Assembly: GCF_020882245.1 (NCBI RefSeq)
Contig: NC_083597.1
Coordinates: 22,980,652-23,044,651 of the forward strand
Direction of reading: 5' to 3'
DNA: 64,000 bases
Origin: Rhopalosiphum padi
Taxonomy: Eukaryota; Arthropoda; Insecta; Hemiptera; Aphididae
Part shown: positions 38,023 through 52,459 of the stretch, piece after piece
Numbering within the stretch: the first letter of the stretch is position 1
How the letters are laid out: the number at the start of each line of letters is the position of its first letter
Position numbers and translations under genes: made by a program
Notes under the pieces: model-generated
The model's database searches: none
What the model was told of the DNA's origin: nothing
Seen by the model: the letters and a program-made list of their open reading frames with translations, nothing else

Positions 38023-41000
38023 TTTTAACATACCATTGCTGAAGGCAAGTGAAATGGATAATAGTAATAATTGTTTTATCAGCGATCCATCTCTATTTTC
38101 CCATTTGGAAATAGACCAAGATCATGAATGTCTTAAACAATTTTTATTGGATCAAGATAAAACAACTCATCATCCACCACTACATGTTCAAAATTTTGAT
38201 CCACTACCATACAATAACATGTTGCATCCTAATAATAACATGATTCAAGATGTTTATCGGAACCGATTAGATTCAAATCAGTTACTGAGTCAGGGTTTTA
38301 ACAAGGATAACTCAAATTTTATGAATGATTCTTATGGTGGTTATACTGTACTAACACCAAATCCTTCACCTATGGCTTTTAATTACAACCCTCAACCATT
38401 AAGTTCAAACTTTAATTCAATGGACACAAGTTCTTCGGTCTTACCACTTCCTGGCTTTGATCCTAACACAATGTCAAATCACGTGGATACTTTTATACCT
38501 TCAGTTAATACAGGACCACCAACTTTGCCTGATTTTAATAATAGACAAATTAGAACTGATCAGTATTCTCCTGGTATATCTCCAACTATTGCTAGTTTTC
38601 CTACACCTGTTAGTGTGTCTGACAGTCCAGGTGCTGGAGCTCTTAGTGCATCACCTATGTGCAATGGAGAAAATTCTAGTTTAAGTGACAGTGTTATTAG
38701 TCCTGCTACCACACAAAGAACTGGTAGTGAGCGATCTGTAGAAACAAATCCACGATCAATTGAAAGTGTATCAAGTGATTTATGTTCACCTAGAGTTGAT
38801 TTAGAATCTTTAATCATACAACCTCAACCTACTCCAATTATTACTAATGGAGAGGTTCCTAAGACTTTAATTATTCCACCAACACTTGTACCGAAATCTA
38901 CAACTATCAAAGGTGTTACATTAACTAAATCTGGGAAACCTCGCAAACGACGTTCAGCTCCCAAAGACAAACCAGTTAAGCCCAAAAAACCACCTGCAGG
39001 CTCAATGTATCATAGTGAAATTGCTGAAAATGGTGGTATTAAATTAAAAATATCATTAACTGCTATGCCTCAAAAAAAGAAACGAAAAAGTAGGAAGAAA
39101 GTAGATGAAAGTAAAACAATGCAATGTGATGAACCAGCTGAACAAAGTGTATGGGGTTATCAATTACCTGAACCTATACTATTTGAAATTTTTCGTTTAG
39201 CAACTAAAGATGAAGGATGCATTCCGTTTCTTGTCAGGTAAAAAAAAAATAATTTATTAAAACTTTAGCCAAATTAATCTAAACTTACAATAAATTTATA
39301 TTTTTCAGAGTGTCTCAGGTTTGTAGGTTTTGGCGTATAGTTGCGTCTGATCCACTACTTTGGACTAATATTGATCTAGCAGGGCGATGGGTTTCAAAAA
39401 ATCCTATAAGAAATGATATCAACTTTAGATGGCTCTGTGAAAACAGACTTGCCAGAGTACAGGAACTCAATTTAGGTAAATACATTAAATTTAATTAATT
39501 TTCTGATCAGTTATAACATATATTTGAAAATGTTTTAGGTGGTTGGCAATTTACTGGCATTCCTGTTATACTAGATAAAATTAGCACCTCTTGCTTAGAT
39601 CTACGAGGATTGAGTTTAACAGGTTGGGAAGGTCTTAGTTTGGATAATGTTCGGTTTATCATCACCAATTGTCACAAACTGGAACGAATAGATTTATCAG
39701 GAATAAATGTAAGAAATTTAATCATATTTAATTAAAAAATATGTATACATGTATACATATATAAATGTATGTGTTTTATCCAATAATTATATTTGATATT
39801 TATTTATAAAAATTATTTTAAATGAATATATAAATATTTTCTACTTAATGAATCTTTAAAAATAATAATGAAATTTATAATTTTTCTTTTTAGAAGATAC
39901 ACTTGCGTCTTGCATGTATTGTTTCTGTCTTACAAATGCATATTATTACAAATATTACTTTTACATTAATCCATTTTTCTACGTTTATTTTAAAATTATG
40001 AGTGAAGTGGCCTATTAAAAATTTAAAGGTTTTTTAGAGATTATTGTTAGGTCATCTCAAATGATTTTATTGATGTTTTAATTTTGATGCAAAAGAATTT
40101 TAAAATTTACAAACAAATTATGGTCTTACAATACTCATATTATGCTTCTTAATTAAAATATAATGAAATAACTTGAATAATAATCTTACCTTCATATATC
40201 ATATTAATTATAATACAATACATATACTCTGTCTCAAAATAGAATAATCAATCGGTCAACCGATGTATGTCCATTTCCGTGCATTTTCCACTAACAACCC
40301 CTACTGTTGGGAAGTTTGTTGTTCCTCATCTAACATTATGGTCGCAATATGCTGTAACTGTATGTGTGTACATTGTGTTTTACGTTAGTCGTAAACGTTT
40401 GTATGTTGTCTTTGAAAAAACATTGTCTAGAAAGGTGGGGGGGAAGGAAATTTGGCTTCGCTATTGACGGGAACGGCCAGTCAGTATGCTCAAAAAATGA
40501 TTATTCTCTTTTGCGACAGAGTATAGTATTAAGAATATAATTAATGGTTTTTAAATATTTTATAATATTATTATTAATTAATTTTTTTATTTGTAATAAA
40601 AGGCAAATAATATATTATTTAAAGCAAACATTTTTTTCTTTAAAATTGAAAATTTTAGGAAGATACCTACAGGTTTTATACATAAACTTGTTAGTTTTAT
40701 AGTGAGTGTGTGTTTAATTAAAAAAAAATAATAATAATGATGATGTGTTTTTTTTTTGTTATAATTATTCATTATCATTGATATTACAATATATATAATA
40801 TATACAATTTATAACAGAACATGTATAATTAAATCTAAATTAAAAATATGCATGTGTATCAGTTTAATATTTCACTCATTGCAAATACAGTAAGAGTATA
40901 CTAAATTAAGTTTTCATGTTTAAATTACCTTATCTGCCTCAATAAAAAAAATTATCCATTTTATATATTATTTTTAAAGATTTATATATATATATAACTA

Positions 41001-43146
41001 CGTTATACAGATACTTTTTATGATCAAAAGATTAAATTACATACCTAACTGTAATACAGGGGCGGCGTAATGAACTTCCACATTTCAAACAATTATTAAT
41101 ATGTAAACATATCAATTAATTTAGAGTAGTTTATCTTGTTAGATTAGAAAATTAATAAGGTGTTTAGTCATTACCATGCGGTGGTCCAGTGAGCAATATA
41201 GTTTTGTTGAGGCATTTTTTAAAAACCTTTTTTTATCAACATTTTTTTCCATATTATATTATTGTTTTTAAATTCACTGTTGAAATGTGGGAGGTCCATT
41301 CATGAACCCTGTATTTGTGTGTATGTGTAAAATATAATTAATTTTTAGTTATAGTTAATGTTTCTATAATTACATTGGGAACCATAGATTAATTAAACTA
41401 TGATTTGAATTAATACAAACTATTAATTGTTTTATTTTTAATGTTCTAAGTAGTGTTGTTAGACATCAGTTTAATATATTTTTGAATCTTTTTTAATGCA
41501 TTTATTTAGGCTCAACATAGCAGTGGTAAAAGTGGAGTTTGTTTAAACTCACTGATGTTCCTGACAAAACATATGGGCCAAAGATTGACACACTTAAATT
41601 TGGCCGATAATCGTCTTTCAGGGATTACTCAATTAGTCAATTCTTTAGCTGTAAGTATTTTAAATGTATTTAATTTATAGCTTTTCACAGTTATTTATTT
41701 ATTTAAACTTACCGGTTTATTGGTCTTAAAGATTAGGTTTGAAAAATTATTAGAAATTAATAATATAGTAGTATTTAAGATCTTGTCAAAGACTAATAAA
41801 TTATGTTATTTGAATATTATTCTATGCAATTCTCATAGTCATTATCGTTTTGAATTTGTAATATCATTGATTCCCAAATTTTTTTGATTCATGCATCCCC
41901 AAAAATAAAAAAATTAATCTTGCTTCCTTTGAATAAATGAAACATTTTTTTATTAGTGTATAGTTATACAATATCAATATTTATCTCGCACCTTCCCTAT
42001 TAAGTGCTTGCATCTCCCAAGGCGACTTCATAGTTTGAAAATCATTGCTTTTTACAATAAAATTAATTAATTTGTTTTGAATAGCTATGGTTCTAATTCA
42101 AAAGTACAAAGCCCTCTAAAATTATAAACAATTAAACTCACTAATAAAATTTTTTGTTTACCAACTTTTATTGAATTTTCTTTTATCTAGTGCAGTCATA
42201 TTAATATTGAAAGTTCATACATCTAATACGTGGTTTCTTATTTTAGACCCACTGCCCAAATCTTCAATCGTTGGATTTGACTAAAGTCCGGATGGTTGGT
42301 AATACAGGACATCTTCATATTGAACGTTTACAAGAAGGATGTCCTAAATTGCGTGTATTACGAATGTCCACTAGCCAACTATGTCTAAGTAATGTTCCAT
42401 TAAATGAACAAGCCTTATCTCCGGGTTTTCCACTTCTGGAAGAATTAAGTGTTGCCACAATTTCTAATGATCTAAATGTCTCTGGACAACCATTTATTGA
42501 TGATCAAGCTCTTGAGAGGATATTAAAAACATCACATAAATTGTATGTGCTTGATGTTAGAGGATGTTCTAAAGTAACAGATTCAAGTCTAGTAAGGATA
42601 CCTGCATGGGATTTGACTCATCTATATTTATCAGGTAGATTTTTATTCATTTGATTATTTAGCTGTGGTTCTTTCTATTATGTAAATTTTTATTTGTTTA
42701 TACTTAGGATCTTATGTTACTCGAGTATCGGATTCTGGTCTTGATCTGATATGTAAAAAGTGGAGTCATAGTCTTGTAGAAATTGATCTCTCTTGGTCAA
42801 TCAACACTTTAATTCTGGACGCAGCTGTTTTTGCAATTTCAGAACAAGGAGAAAAATCTATGCTTAGGTACCTATTACCACTTGTTTTTGGATTGTAAAA
42901 TATAAATTTATACATGGACATTTATTTATTTCTAGAAAAATGGATCTTACTGGTTCTTCTGTTAGTCTTGATCCAGTAAAAGCTATATTAAATAACTGTC
43001 ACCGTCTTAGCGCCTTGAACTTAGCATCCTGCCGAGGCTTACCTAGAGGTATCAAACGGCTATACAAAGGTCACTCATTGACTGAATTACGAGCACAGCT
43101 TAATAAACCTGATTCATCTCAAGAATCTGAAGATGGAGGCGGCTAG
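38015..43146 (+). CDS. FBXL6: F-box/LRR-repeat protein, FBXL6 ortholog
   Basis: Substrate receptor of an SCF-type ubiquitin ligase. Coding exons: 38015-39237, 39309-39475, 39539-39708, 41510-41650, 42247-42634, 42708-42867, 42936-43146; 2460 nt, 819 residues. The F-box starts near residue 384 (LPEPILFEIFRLATKDE, FLVRVSQVCRFWRIVASDP). The LRR part shows ERLQEGCPKLRVLRMST, PGFPLLEELSVA, LYVLDVRGCSKVTDSSL, KMDLTGSSVSLDPVKAIL and LNLASCRGLPRGIKRLYKG, which follow the order and wording of vertebrate FBXL6 (for example LQKGCPQLQVLRL and LNLESCRCLPRGLKRAYRG). About 370 residues before the F-box are low complexity (Asn/Ser/Pro) with two basic clusters, KPRKRRSAPKDK and PQKKKRKSRKK, probable nuclear signals. 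Vertebrate FBXL6 has a much shorter leader. The start is the first ATG of the long frame; an overlapping uORF precedes it. Intron 4 carries two MITEs. Confidence 0.92.
40223..40525. mobile_element. Tc1/mariner-like MITE in FBXL6 intron 4
   Basis: The ends tatactctgtc and gacagagtata are perfect 11 bp inverted repeats. The next bases also mirror (agaataatca against tgattattct). TA at both borders suggests a TA target site. It is about 300 bp; the open frame inside (40267-40467) is not a recognisable protein. Confidence 0.7.
41055..41313. mobile_element. MITE in FBXL6 intron 4, probably hAT-like
   Basis: The inverted ends are tacagggg...cttccacatttcaa on the left and ttgaaatgtgggaggtccat...ccctgta on the right. 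Both begin with CAGGG, as in many hAT elements, but I found no matching 8 bp flanks. It is about 260 bp and non-coding. Confidence 0.55.
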
Positions 43147-46100
43147 ATTTAAAATTAAGGTACCTTCCATTTCTTTTTTTACTGTTTTTATTTATTTATT
43201 ATTTTTTTTTATTACTTTTTTACATGTTATGTTTAAACAATTGAAAGATTGTTGTTCAATGTGATAGTTATAAATTTACTTTAATATTATTATTATTATT
43301 ATTATTATTTTTTATATTATTATTAATTATTCTGCCCGATATATTAAGTAATAGTACAAATTAAAAAGATAACATTTTTCATATTATTTTTCTCTAAGAA
43401 GAAATTTAAACAAAACGTAATATTATCGTATATTGATATCCTTTTTTGTTGATTTGTCCACTGTAATTTTATTTAATGTTATAGATTTTATTTCAAAACC
43501 ATTAGATGTATTATAATTATAAAGTTGATTACATGTTTTTATATATATTTCTAAAAAAATAAGTCAATTACAATGTATGGCTTTTGGATGCTATCTAACC
43601 TATTTTGTCAAAGAAAAAATATATTTGTTTGTAGATTTGTACTTTGTCTGGTTTTAGAAATCAAGCCCTTTTAAGTGATTATGTGAGTTATCTCAACCAT
43701 ATACAAACAGTATTATTTCTTCATTGTTAAATCAATAGCTAATACTTATTTATATTTGGGTTTACCATAAATATAATAATTGGGGTCGTTCACATAAATA
43801 TATTACACATTATGTGCCATTCAAATATTGACCTTTTAATAATGATTTCATCAATTTGATTTCTATTGTGAAGATAAACTGTTTTTAAACATAAAATTAA
43901 CTGAATAGATATTTCTTAAAAAAAATGTTATACATACATAATTCTTTTAAACTTATTTAAATTAAAAGCTTTTCTTATATTTTTAGATACTACCTATTTT
44001 ATTTTTATTTTGACAAATTTACAGAGATGATCCACTGATTGTAAAAACAGTTTTTTTAATAAAATTAAAATTAAATAAATAAATAATTTTAGTAAATAAG
44101 AAATATATTCCAACATTTTATAAAAATTAAATTATTAATTTTGTTGAATATATACTTGGAAATAACCAATAATTTAAAACTAAACAAATTAACTAGAAAG
44201 CATGTATCAAGTTGACTTGTGTGTGGCCTACATGCTTGTTAGTTTTTTTTATCAGTGATATCAATGTATGATATATTTAAGGTTTAAGACGGCATTACCA
44301 TTCCTACACTTTTTAAGACATTTTTTTCTTTTACTATTATTATTTAAAGAAAGTTGAGTATAATTAATAATAAATCTTCTAAAATATAATTTTTATTTTT
44401 TCTTATTAATTCTATATTTTTGTAACTAAACAAAAATGTGTTTTTATAAGCAAAAGCTTTTTTAAGTAATCACAAGTACTTTTAAATGTGCACACAAACC
44501 CAGAAACCATAACTATACATTATTTTCTAAGTTGAATAAGTTCTAGTTAATCTAATTCTTTTTGTAAATATTTTCTAATTTTTGTTATAACTGATTAGTT
44601 ACCTTAACCTTCAATTTTAGTATTTATGTTTTTAAAAGAAATTATTGTTTCTAAATTGCTCCCTAAAGCACATTTAAAAGATTTAAATTATTAGGTTATA
44701 TAATTTGTAATTATATAGCATAAACATATAATATATTCTATTTGGGAATTAATGTTTTTGTAGAGTAATTTCTCACATTTATTCATCTCTGTTATTATTT
44801 TTTATCAAATAGTGGCAAATAAATAAAAAATATATTATCGTTAATTCGTAACAATGTAAATACCATAAATAAACAGATTTCATACATTTTGCAGTTATAT
44901 AATTTAAAACATTTAAACCTTCCTCTCCAATATAAGTATATAGTTTATGCTTACTAACCTCAACTAATATTTTAACATTTATATATTGTTTAGCCATAGG
45001 TGCACATTTTAATTTACAAATATCTTATGATTACACAATTACACTTACAATTTAATATTAAATATTATTTAACATAATAAACATAATGTTAAAAATTTAG
45101 TAAATTCCATTTAAAAACAAAATATTAATTTTGATAAATTAAAATTATTAGCTATGAAAGTTTTAAATTTATTTTTTTTATACAATTAAGATTTAAAAAT
45201 TTTTTATATTCAATGTAAAAATTAATTTCCCAGTATTGCAATCATAAATTTATACATGTCTAATTATTTTATATTTCATTCGATTAAATGGACTATATAT
45301 ATGTACGGATAAACAGTGTTTTTTTTTATTATTCCACAAAAAACATTAACTCTAAATAGAATTCATTAATGATTACAAATTATTGTGTTATTGCTACCAA
45401 TTCCCGATATTTTCTTTAAAATTTTAAATAAGTATCAAACTTATTATAGTCATTATTGTTATTCTTTAGCTAAAAACTCTCAGTATGAATGGAAATCTTG
45501 TGTAATTATTATTCTTCAAAATTCTGTCTTTCGTAAAAAATTAAAAATTAAAATTAGCATCTAATTGAATGTTATTAAAAGGATTATTTGAGATTTTGAG
45601 TATTATTTTTTCTTTATTTAAAACATAACTGTAACTACATTTACGTCTGGGGCCAAATCATTTTCACGTCTTCTACTCTAAACTATTATCTGGTAAATAA
45701 AAAGCAATTCTTAATTATTTCATTTCTATCTATAATGCCACAAAATTTGTGTAAATTATAATGTTTTATTTGTTTGTTAAGATAGTTGAATTATGTTGTT
45801 TTTTATTATTATTATTATTATTTTTAATTTAATTTTTTTATAATATAAATATATACATATATCTTATTATTGCTGTACATAACAAAGAATGTTCTAATAT
45901 AGATTATTATATTTTGTCCATAAAAATGTAAAATATATATTGTTGAGACTGTAAAGACGTATGTAAATGTATTGTTTATACATATGAATAAAAATTTAAA
46001 ATATACACAAATACTTGGATTTTTAAAATCATTAATTGTGGTGGTTTTACACACATTATCTACAAAATTCCAATTTCTTGCCTACATTATTTGATTTTTA

Positions 46101-49100
46101 ACTGTAGATATAATGTACAGCGGTGTTTTAAAACTTTTTATTGGTTGCAGTAATTATTTTAATAAAAATTAATAAATATAATAAAATACTCACTTGAAAG
46201 CTTATAGTTAAATAATATTTCATCATAAACTTAACTTTAATTGATGAAATATTATACACCAATTTATATTGCACTGGATGTTATTAATAATTTTCTATGA
46301 ATTACATTTACATATACAATTTTTAAATACATTAAATGTCTTTGATCTAATTGTTAAAATAACTACAAATTGATACTATAATTTAAATTAATACACTGGG
46401 CAATAGATTGAATTGGTGTCTTTGTTAGATATAAGTGAAAACCATTATGTTGTATAGATTTTCTAAACCCATGTATTGTATTATTTATTGTTAGGTTGAA
46501 TATATCATTAGGATTTTTATGTTGTTATATTTTAAAAATCCAACCATTTTGATTTGGCTTATAAAAATTATTATGTTTTTCTTTATGTATAAATAAATAA
46601 ATTAGCATCATAATAATTTTTCTGCTATGTTAGAATTATTATGAAATTGATTTTGTGAAAAAAAGTCGCTCTCTATTTGAAAAAAATTGTTATTTGGATA
46701 TAATATAATTATAAATTATAATTAATAAAATATTTTGTCAGTTATTTATTTTTATAACCTTAATATACATGTATATATTCCTTGGTTTAATCAATATATA
46801 TTCATTAGTTGTTAAACTAAAATGAAATAAATATAAGAACAGAAGAAAAATATTCTAATTTAAGGTGAATAATTGTATTAATCTTCATTTAAATAGATAG
46901 TACAATAGTAATATAATTACTATTCAATATTATTTATTCTAGTATAGTACATTCTGAGGTGTTAGTTTTTATATTATATTCAATCAACAGACTATTATGA
47001 TTATCAAAGAAGTAAACTTGAAATTTGAATAAAAAGTGTTTGTTAGTTACTATTTTACTAACTATTAATTAATTTTTGACAAATATAAGCTGGATCATTT
47101 TTATAATACCCAAATACTAACGCAGATAAGTATTTTATTTATTATATAAGAAAGAATTGTCGACTGTTGATTGGATAAAAACTAATAATTAGTATTAAGT
47201 GTTTTTCAATAATAGATTTGTATATTTCTTATAATATTACTTCCAATCAATCCTTTACATTTTTTGTAATGCACAGTTTAAATGTTAAACCATAGTTTCT
47301 CAACCTTTTGATGTTCATGCAATCATGGCCTCTCACTACTACAAAATTGAAGTATGATTAATATAGATTACATACTTATACATATAACCTATACTTATGT
47401 TGGTTATTTAATGAATTAATTTGTAGGAGAAATATATTTTAAATTATTATTATCTAGCATTCTAGAAATAAAACTAATGTACATTGTACGAGTATATACT
47501 ATATAGTATATTAGTATAAAATTTATATCAATGTTTATAACCCAATAGCATTTTCTGAATTATTAAATATAACATAACTACTTAATGAAGCCAGATCAAA
47601 TATATATTATCAAAAATAACATTTTCATGTTTTGTAGCTTTTTTTTAAAATATTCACGTTTCTTTAGGGGGAAAACCATTGTTTAAACCATGTGTATAAA
47701 TTATATAATAATATATAAATATAGTTAATACCTGATTATACATTTTATGTAATACTTTTCATTTGAACAAATAGATTTTTAAATTTATAATTTTCACCAA
47801 CTATCTATTAACTAAGTTATTCATTTGGGGAATTTCAGGAATTAACTTGTATTCTAATTTATTTTTTGTATTAAATGTAATTTAATTTTAATTAGTTAAA
47901 AAAAAATACTAACTTGCCCAGGCTTGAATTTGTAACAAGGATTCTTAAAACATTTAAATCTACTGTGAAGAGTTTTTCTGTTATCAAAATTCCAACCATT
48001 TTTCAAAAACCCACTAAAAGGTTGTTAACTTACTTATTTTTAATAGTTGAAACTGGTATATGTCAATCAATAATGTAAGTTATACAAATGTACTGTATAT
48101 TTTCTTCTCAGTCAATAATTACTTCACAAATTAATAATATTTACTTGTGATGATGGTTCATGAAATATACTATATATAATATTAGGTATGTGTATAACAC
48201 TGTCACACTGACCATCACTTCATTTTTACTGATATTTATATCAATTATATATTTATTATTTAATGTATACTACACATGTCTTGAATCCAAATGTTTAGGT
48301 TTTAGGTCATTACTGGTCATATACATAATATATAGATGAAGCTATGGTGAGGGTTTAGCCCTTCATATATACAGAGTGTATCACAATGATCTGAGTGATC
48401 TGACACATTCAAATGTAATTTGAATGTAAAATTGTTGTCAGAGATATGACACACAATGTATATTAAATTAATCACAACAAATATTTTCTTCAATGATGCA
48501 TAAAATTGGATAAGATAAGATTGAGTAGGTGTACTATGAGACTTTTCAGGTTTTGTAAATACTTAATTTGTCATACCGTTTAAAGAATGTCTTGTGGCAA
48601 TTAAAACTTATTATTTTTTTAATGTGAACCAAATTTTTTTACTATACATTATTAAGCTGATCGATATTGGTAATAAAGTTCTTAAGTACATTTCAAAATT
48701 ACAATAATCAAAATTTGAATAAATCATTATCAAAGAAATAATATTGTAATTAAATATAAATATTGTTGTAAATTTATATTTATTTTAAGTCATTTTCAAA
48801 TATACCAATGCCCAACTTAATAGAGGGGTGAAATGGATATATATCATTTTTTTTAATATTAATTTATATTTTAAATACCCAGAAAATAAAAATATGTGGT
48901 TGACATAAAAAGGAAAAAATTGTTGTGATTCTTCATATTTTTATACATTTTACAATATAAAATTATGGTTTGGTTACATCGAGTGTAAATTTAGCTATTT
49001 GCTTAGTTTTTTTACCCCTGTGTTATCATTATCATTTGACTTCAATATAATATTATGGCAACTGATTAAATTAACAAAAATAAAATCTTTATCCTTTTTC

Positions 49101-49709
49101 TTGTGTAGCTATATAATAGAACAGATCTTTCTATATCTCACATTGCTAACAGCTATTAAAGTTTTTGATTATTTTTTAAGCAAAGTTGTTCCAAATACCT
49201 TTTATATAGTATATCTACTGAGTTTTTTTTTCATTTATCGCCAGGGGTGTTCCTAAACATATTTAAAGGAAGGGGTGGCCAGACATTAAAGGTTTAAATT
49301 AAATCATTGTAAAATTGATTGTTGTTTTAAGAGGATATCATGTTTTCCTATCTGTATGGGTGCATTTCAGATGTTGTTTCTATTATATTTTATTAAATAA
49401 TAATAATATTATGTACTTTAATTTATACCTTTAATTACAAGTTACTTTATGTTTGTCTCCAATGTGCCAACAAATATCTTGATTGACCAAGTTGTGGAGA
49501 GGGGAGAGATCAGGATCTTCATTTGTTAACAATTAACCAATATACATATAATACATAAAATATATTACTAAATAAATTGTGAAATTTAATATAGTTAGAC
49601 CCGTATGGTCTCTATAATAACCTTATAATTATAATAATGTTTGTCAGTGAAGGTTGATATAAGAACAACATATTGTTAATATCAAATTCAACATTGATAT
49701 TGAGCGAAT
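43147..49709. other. FBXL6 3' region and gene-free stretch
   Basis: AT-rich DNA without a supportable gene. The first part is presumably FBXL6 3' UTR; no single poly(A) site could be chosen among many AATAAA hexamers. ATT trinucleotide runs lie near 43,290 and 45,805. A perfect 14 bp inverted repeat with a 16 nt loop lies at 46,212-46,255. A ggggtgttcctaaacat motif at about 49,246 resembles a worn transposon end. Confidence 0.5.
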
Positions 49710-51565
49710 TTAAATTAACGGACTTGGTGTAAATAAATCTGGGTCTTCATCTTTATTTCCTTCTTCAGCATAGATTTCTAAATTTAAATGTTCACAGTCA
49801 ATACTACGCAATGGTACTATTGCAGGTGATGTTATAATTGTATCCTTATTTTCACTAGGTATTAATGGAAATTCCTAAAAATTAAAATTAAAATTTTATT
49901 TATTAAGTCAATTGATTTAAAGGTATTTTTCATTGATTAAAAAGTGAAATTTCAAAAAAGTTTTCCATCATATGTTGGTGAACTTAGGGATTAAGCTCAC
50001 ATTGTTTAAAAATATGATATTTTTATTTTATAATCTTAATACAATTTTCAAAAAAAAAAATCATCCAAAACTGTAATATTAATTTATTTTATGTTGTATT
50101 AATAGTGTTGCCGATCTGGAACCCATATATATATATTGACATTGATAGAAATCGTTATTATTAATATAGTGATTTGCTGTTATATATAAATCTAATTTAC
50201 TAATGGTACAATACTAGAGTTGTGGCCAAACAAATGTGTAGTTGGTGACTGCTCTATCCACTGCTAGCTAATGAAAACTTTATTAAAATTAATACAACTG
50301 ATAAGTATTTCAATTATCAAAAGTTTTTTGTTGAGTAAAATTATTTATTTTTAAATATTGCACCAACAACTAAAGCCATAGTATGTTCATTGGACCACAA
50401 CTAACTAAAGTTTTCTTATGAAAATATGATATTTTTTTTTTAAACAAGAACTTAAATTTATTTATATAAGTTTCAAGCAAGTAGCAGTATCTTATAAATA
50501 TATCTTGATTTCTAAGATTTGATCTGTATAATCTCTACATATCATCATTTTTAGTTTTTACATTAATAAAAAGATTTTATTTAATTTAAGAAGCAGTAAG
50601 TACAATCACTTTTTATTCAAAAAATTCTTAAAAAAACTTTTATCTATTTCTTTTATGTAATGTACAAACATTAAAAACCAATTCAATTAATATGTACATA
50701 CTTCTGTATCCTTTTGAATTTCAATAGAGTTTGTTTCAGTTGTATGAATGTGAATCTGAAATGTACAACTTGTAGGTAAAGGTTTCAAGAGAGAATCACA
50801 AACTGTTAATTTTAAACAGAAAGCTCTCAACATTTGTTCTAACTTTACTAAATATGGATCTCTTATATTCCTTATTTTCAAAAAAAATAAAAATAAATAC
50901 ATAAATTTAACATAATTATAATTAATATAACATAATAATAAATACTTACGAAAAATCTGATAAATCCAATTCAAGTTCAACATTACGAATGTTAAATACA
51001 AATCGTTCAACTATAACTCCAACCTTGTTATAAAAACATACATCCAATTTGCACAATTTTTTTAATTTCAATAGACTTTTTACAGCATTGAGTGTACTAT
51101 TTATATAGGAATTTAACTCAGGATAAATAGAAACCTAGAAAATGTAATCTTTGATTTTTAATTTAATTAAATAGGTAATAATTTTTATTTCAAAATATTA
51201 AATCATATTATGAAAAAAAAATTTAAATAGTATAAATAAATTAAATTAAATATCTTACATGCACAGGCACACTGTATTTCTTCTTTAGTTCAAAAATACC
51301 TTCAGGATATATTTTTCTTGCATATAGTATACAATGAATTGATACTTCTAGAAGTTCTAAAAGTACAGATACACTATCTACAATACAAAAGATATTTTTA
51401 AATTTAATACTTGTAATTCAATATATATATATATAAATGAAAGCATAAGCTATGAAATTTTTTAATCAATAAAAGAACCTGTAATAAGCATGCCATATTA
51501 ATAATAGTATTACTTATGATATTTTAATTAAGGTAAATCATACCTGAAAACTTTTCTTTACTCAT
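49710..51565 (-). CDS. MAD2L2: MAD2L2 / REV7 HORMA-domain protein
   Basis: REV7 is the HORMA adaptor of DNA polymerase zeta in translesion synthesis, and in vertebrates also serves in shieldin and mitotic APC/C control. Exons on the minus strand, in gene order: 51565-51544, 51377-51259, 51134-50950, 50870-50702, 49874-49710; 660 nt, 219 residues (human 211). Motifs in order: LLELLEVSIHCILYARKIYP (compare human CEFLEVAVHLILYVREVYP), IFELKKKYSVPVH, PELNSYINSTL, VERFVFNI, KLEQMLRAFCLKLTVCDSLL, SCTFQIHIHT, and the C-terminal seat-belt block IVPLRSIDCEHLNLEIYAEE. All introns are GT-AG with steady phase. A short acidic tail (GNKDEDPDLF) follows the conserved end. The gene is divergent from the RagC gene, with 894 bp between start codons. 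Confidence 0.93.
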
Positions 51566-52459
51566 TGCATTTTCTAATATTGTTATCGTATTAAAACATT
51601 AACAAAAACAATAAATTATTTAAGTTAAATACTATACAACAGCAGTTGTTGTTTGGTGAATCTTGATTTCACACCTTAAACATGTTAAGAACTATATATA
51701 AAGATGTCTTTAATCTTATCCAGAACTTAATCTCAATCTTTTTAAAATGTATTAAATTTGTAAATAATATGACCACGACAATATAGACTAAGATTAATAA
51801 TATAGGTACCTTGATATAATAAATAAAGTTTATTATATCATGTAATATACGTTTTTAAAGTATAATAGTATAAATAAAAAATAGATAAACTAGTTTATTA
51901 TCTATGATTGAGACAAATTTTTCATCTTGTGTTTTTTATGTATGATAATATTATCATTATTCTTATATTCTTATATTATTTTATTTTATTTAAATTAAAT
52001 TATTTCATTTATTCAATATTAGTATTCCATCAAATCTAAATATTATTCTAGGGCTAAAGCCTAAAGTACTCGTCTGTATTAAAATTCTCATACTATGTTG
52101 ATGAATTATAGTAATCAACAATTTTGTGATAACACAAGTTTCGAACATACCCATTTCATATTTATCTGGACAAATGGACAATGAACCTGATTATTGATAA
52201 TATCGTATGTCAAATCCTAATCAATAAATCAAATAATAATTATTGTAAATTGTAATGTGCAAGTGTAACTTTTGACTTTAAAATCTTGTTTCAGAAAAAT
52301 AACACTTACATTTTTTCAACCTTTATAATTTTAATCATCAAAAATTAAAAACAAAAGTTCAATGATATGAAATATTTTTAATATTTTATTACTTTATAGT
52401 ATTTCTAAGTTATTATTTATCATTCAGTATTATATTTTAAAAATTTCTATTAATTTATT
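51566..52459. promoter_or_regulatory. Shared upstream region of MAD2L2 and RagC genes
   Basis: 894 bp lie between the two divergent start codons. The sequence is AT-rich with no CpG-rich core and no recognised element. It may act as a bidirectional promoter, judged only from gene orientation. Confidence 0.35.

Noticed and set aside
41860..42050. Possible small inverted element in FBXL6 intron 5 (cattgattcccaaattttt / tttgaaaatcattgc)
   Set aside because: The inverted match is weak and borders and target duplication are not visible.
47290..47690. accatagtttctcaacctttt resembling hAT Charlie-type ends, with gggggaaaaccattgttt as a possible partner
   Set aside because: The two ends do not pair well beyond a few bases and no target duplication was found.
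48999..49256. 85-codon hydrophobic open frame
   Set aside because: Phe/Leu/Ile-rich translation of AT-rich DNA with no exon signals; part of it overlaps a worn transposon end.
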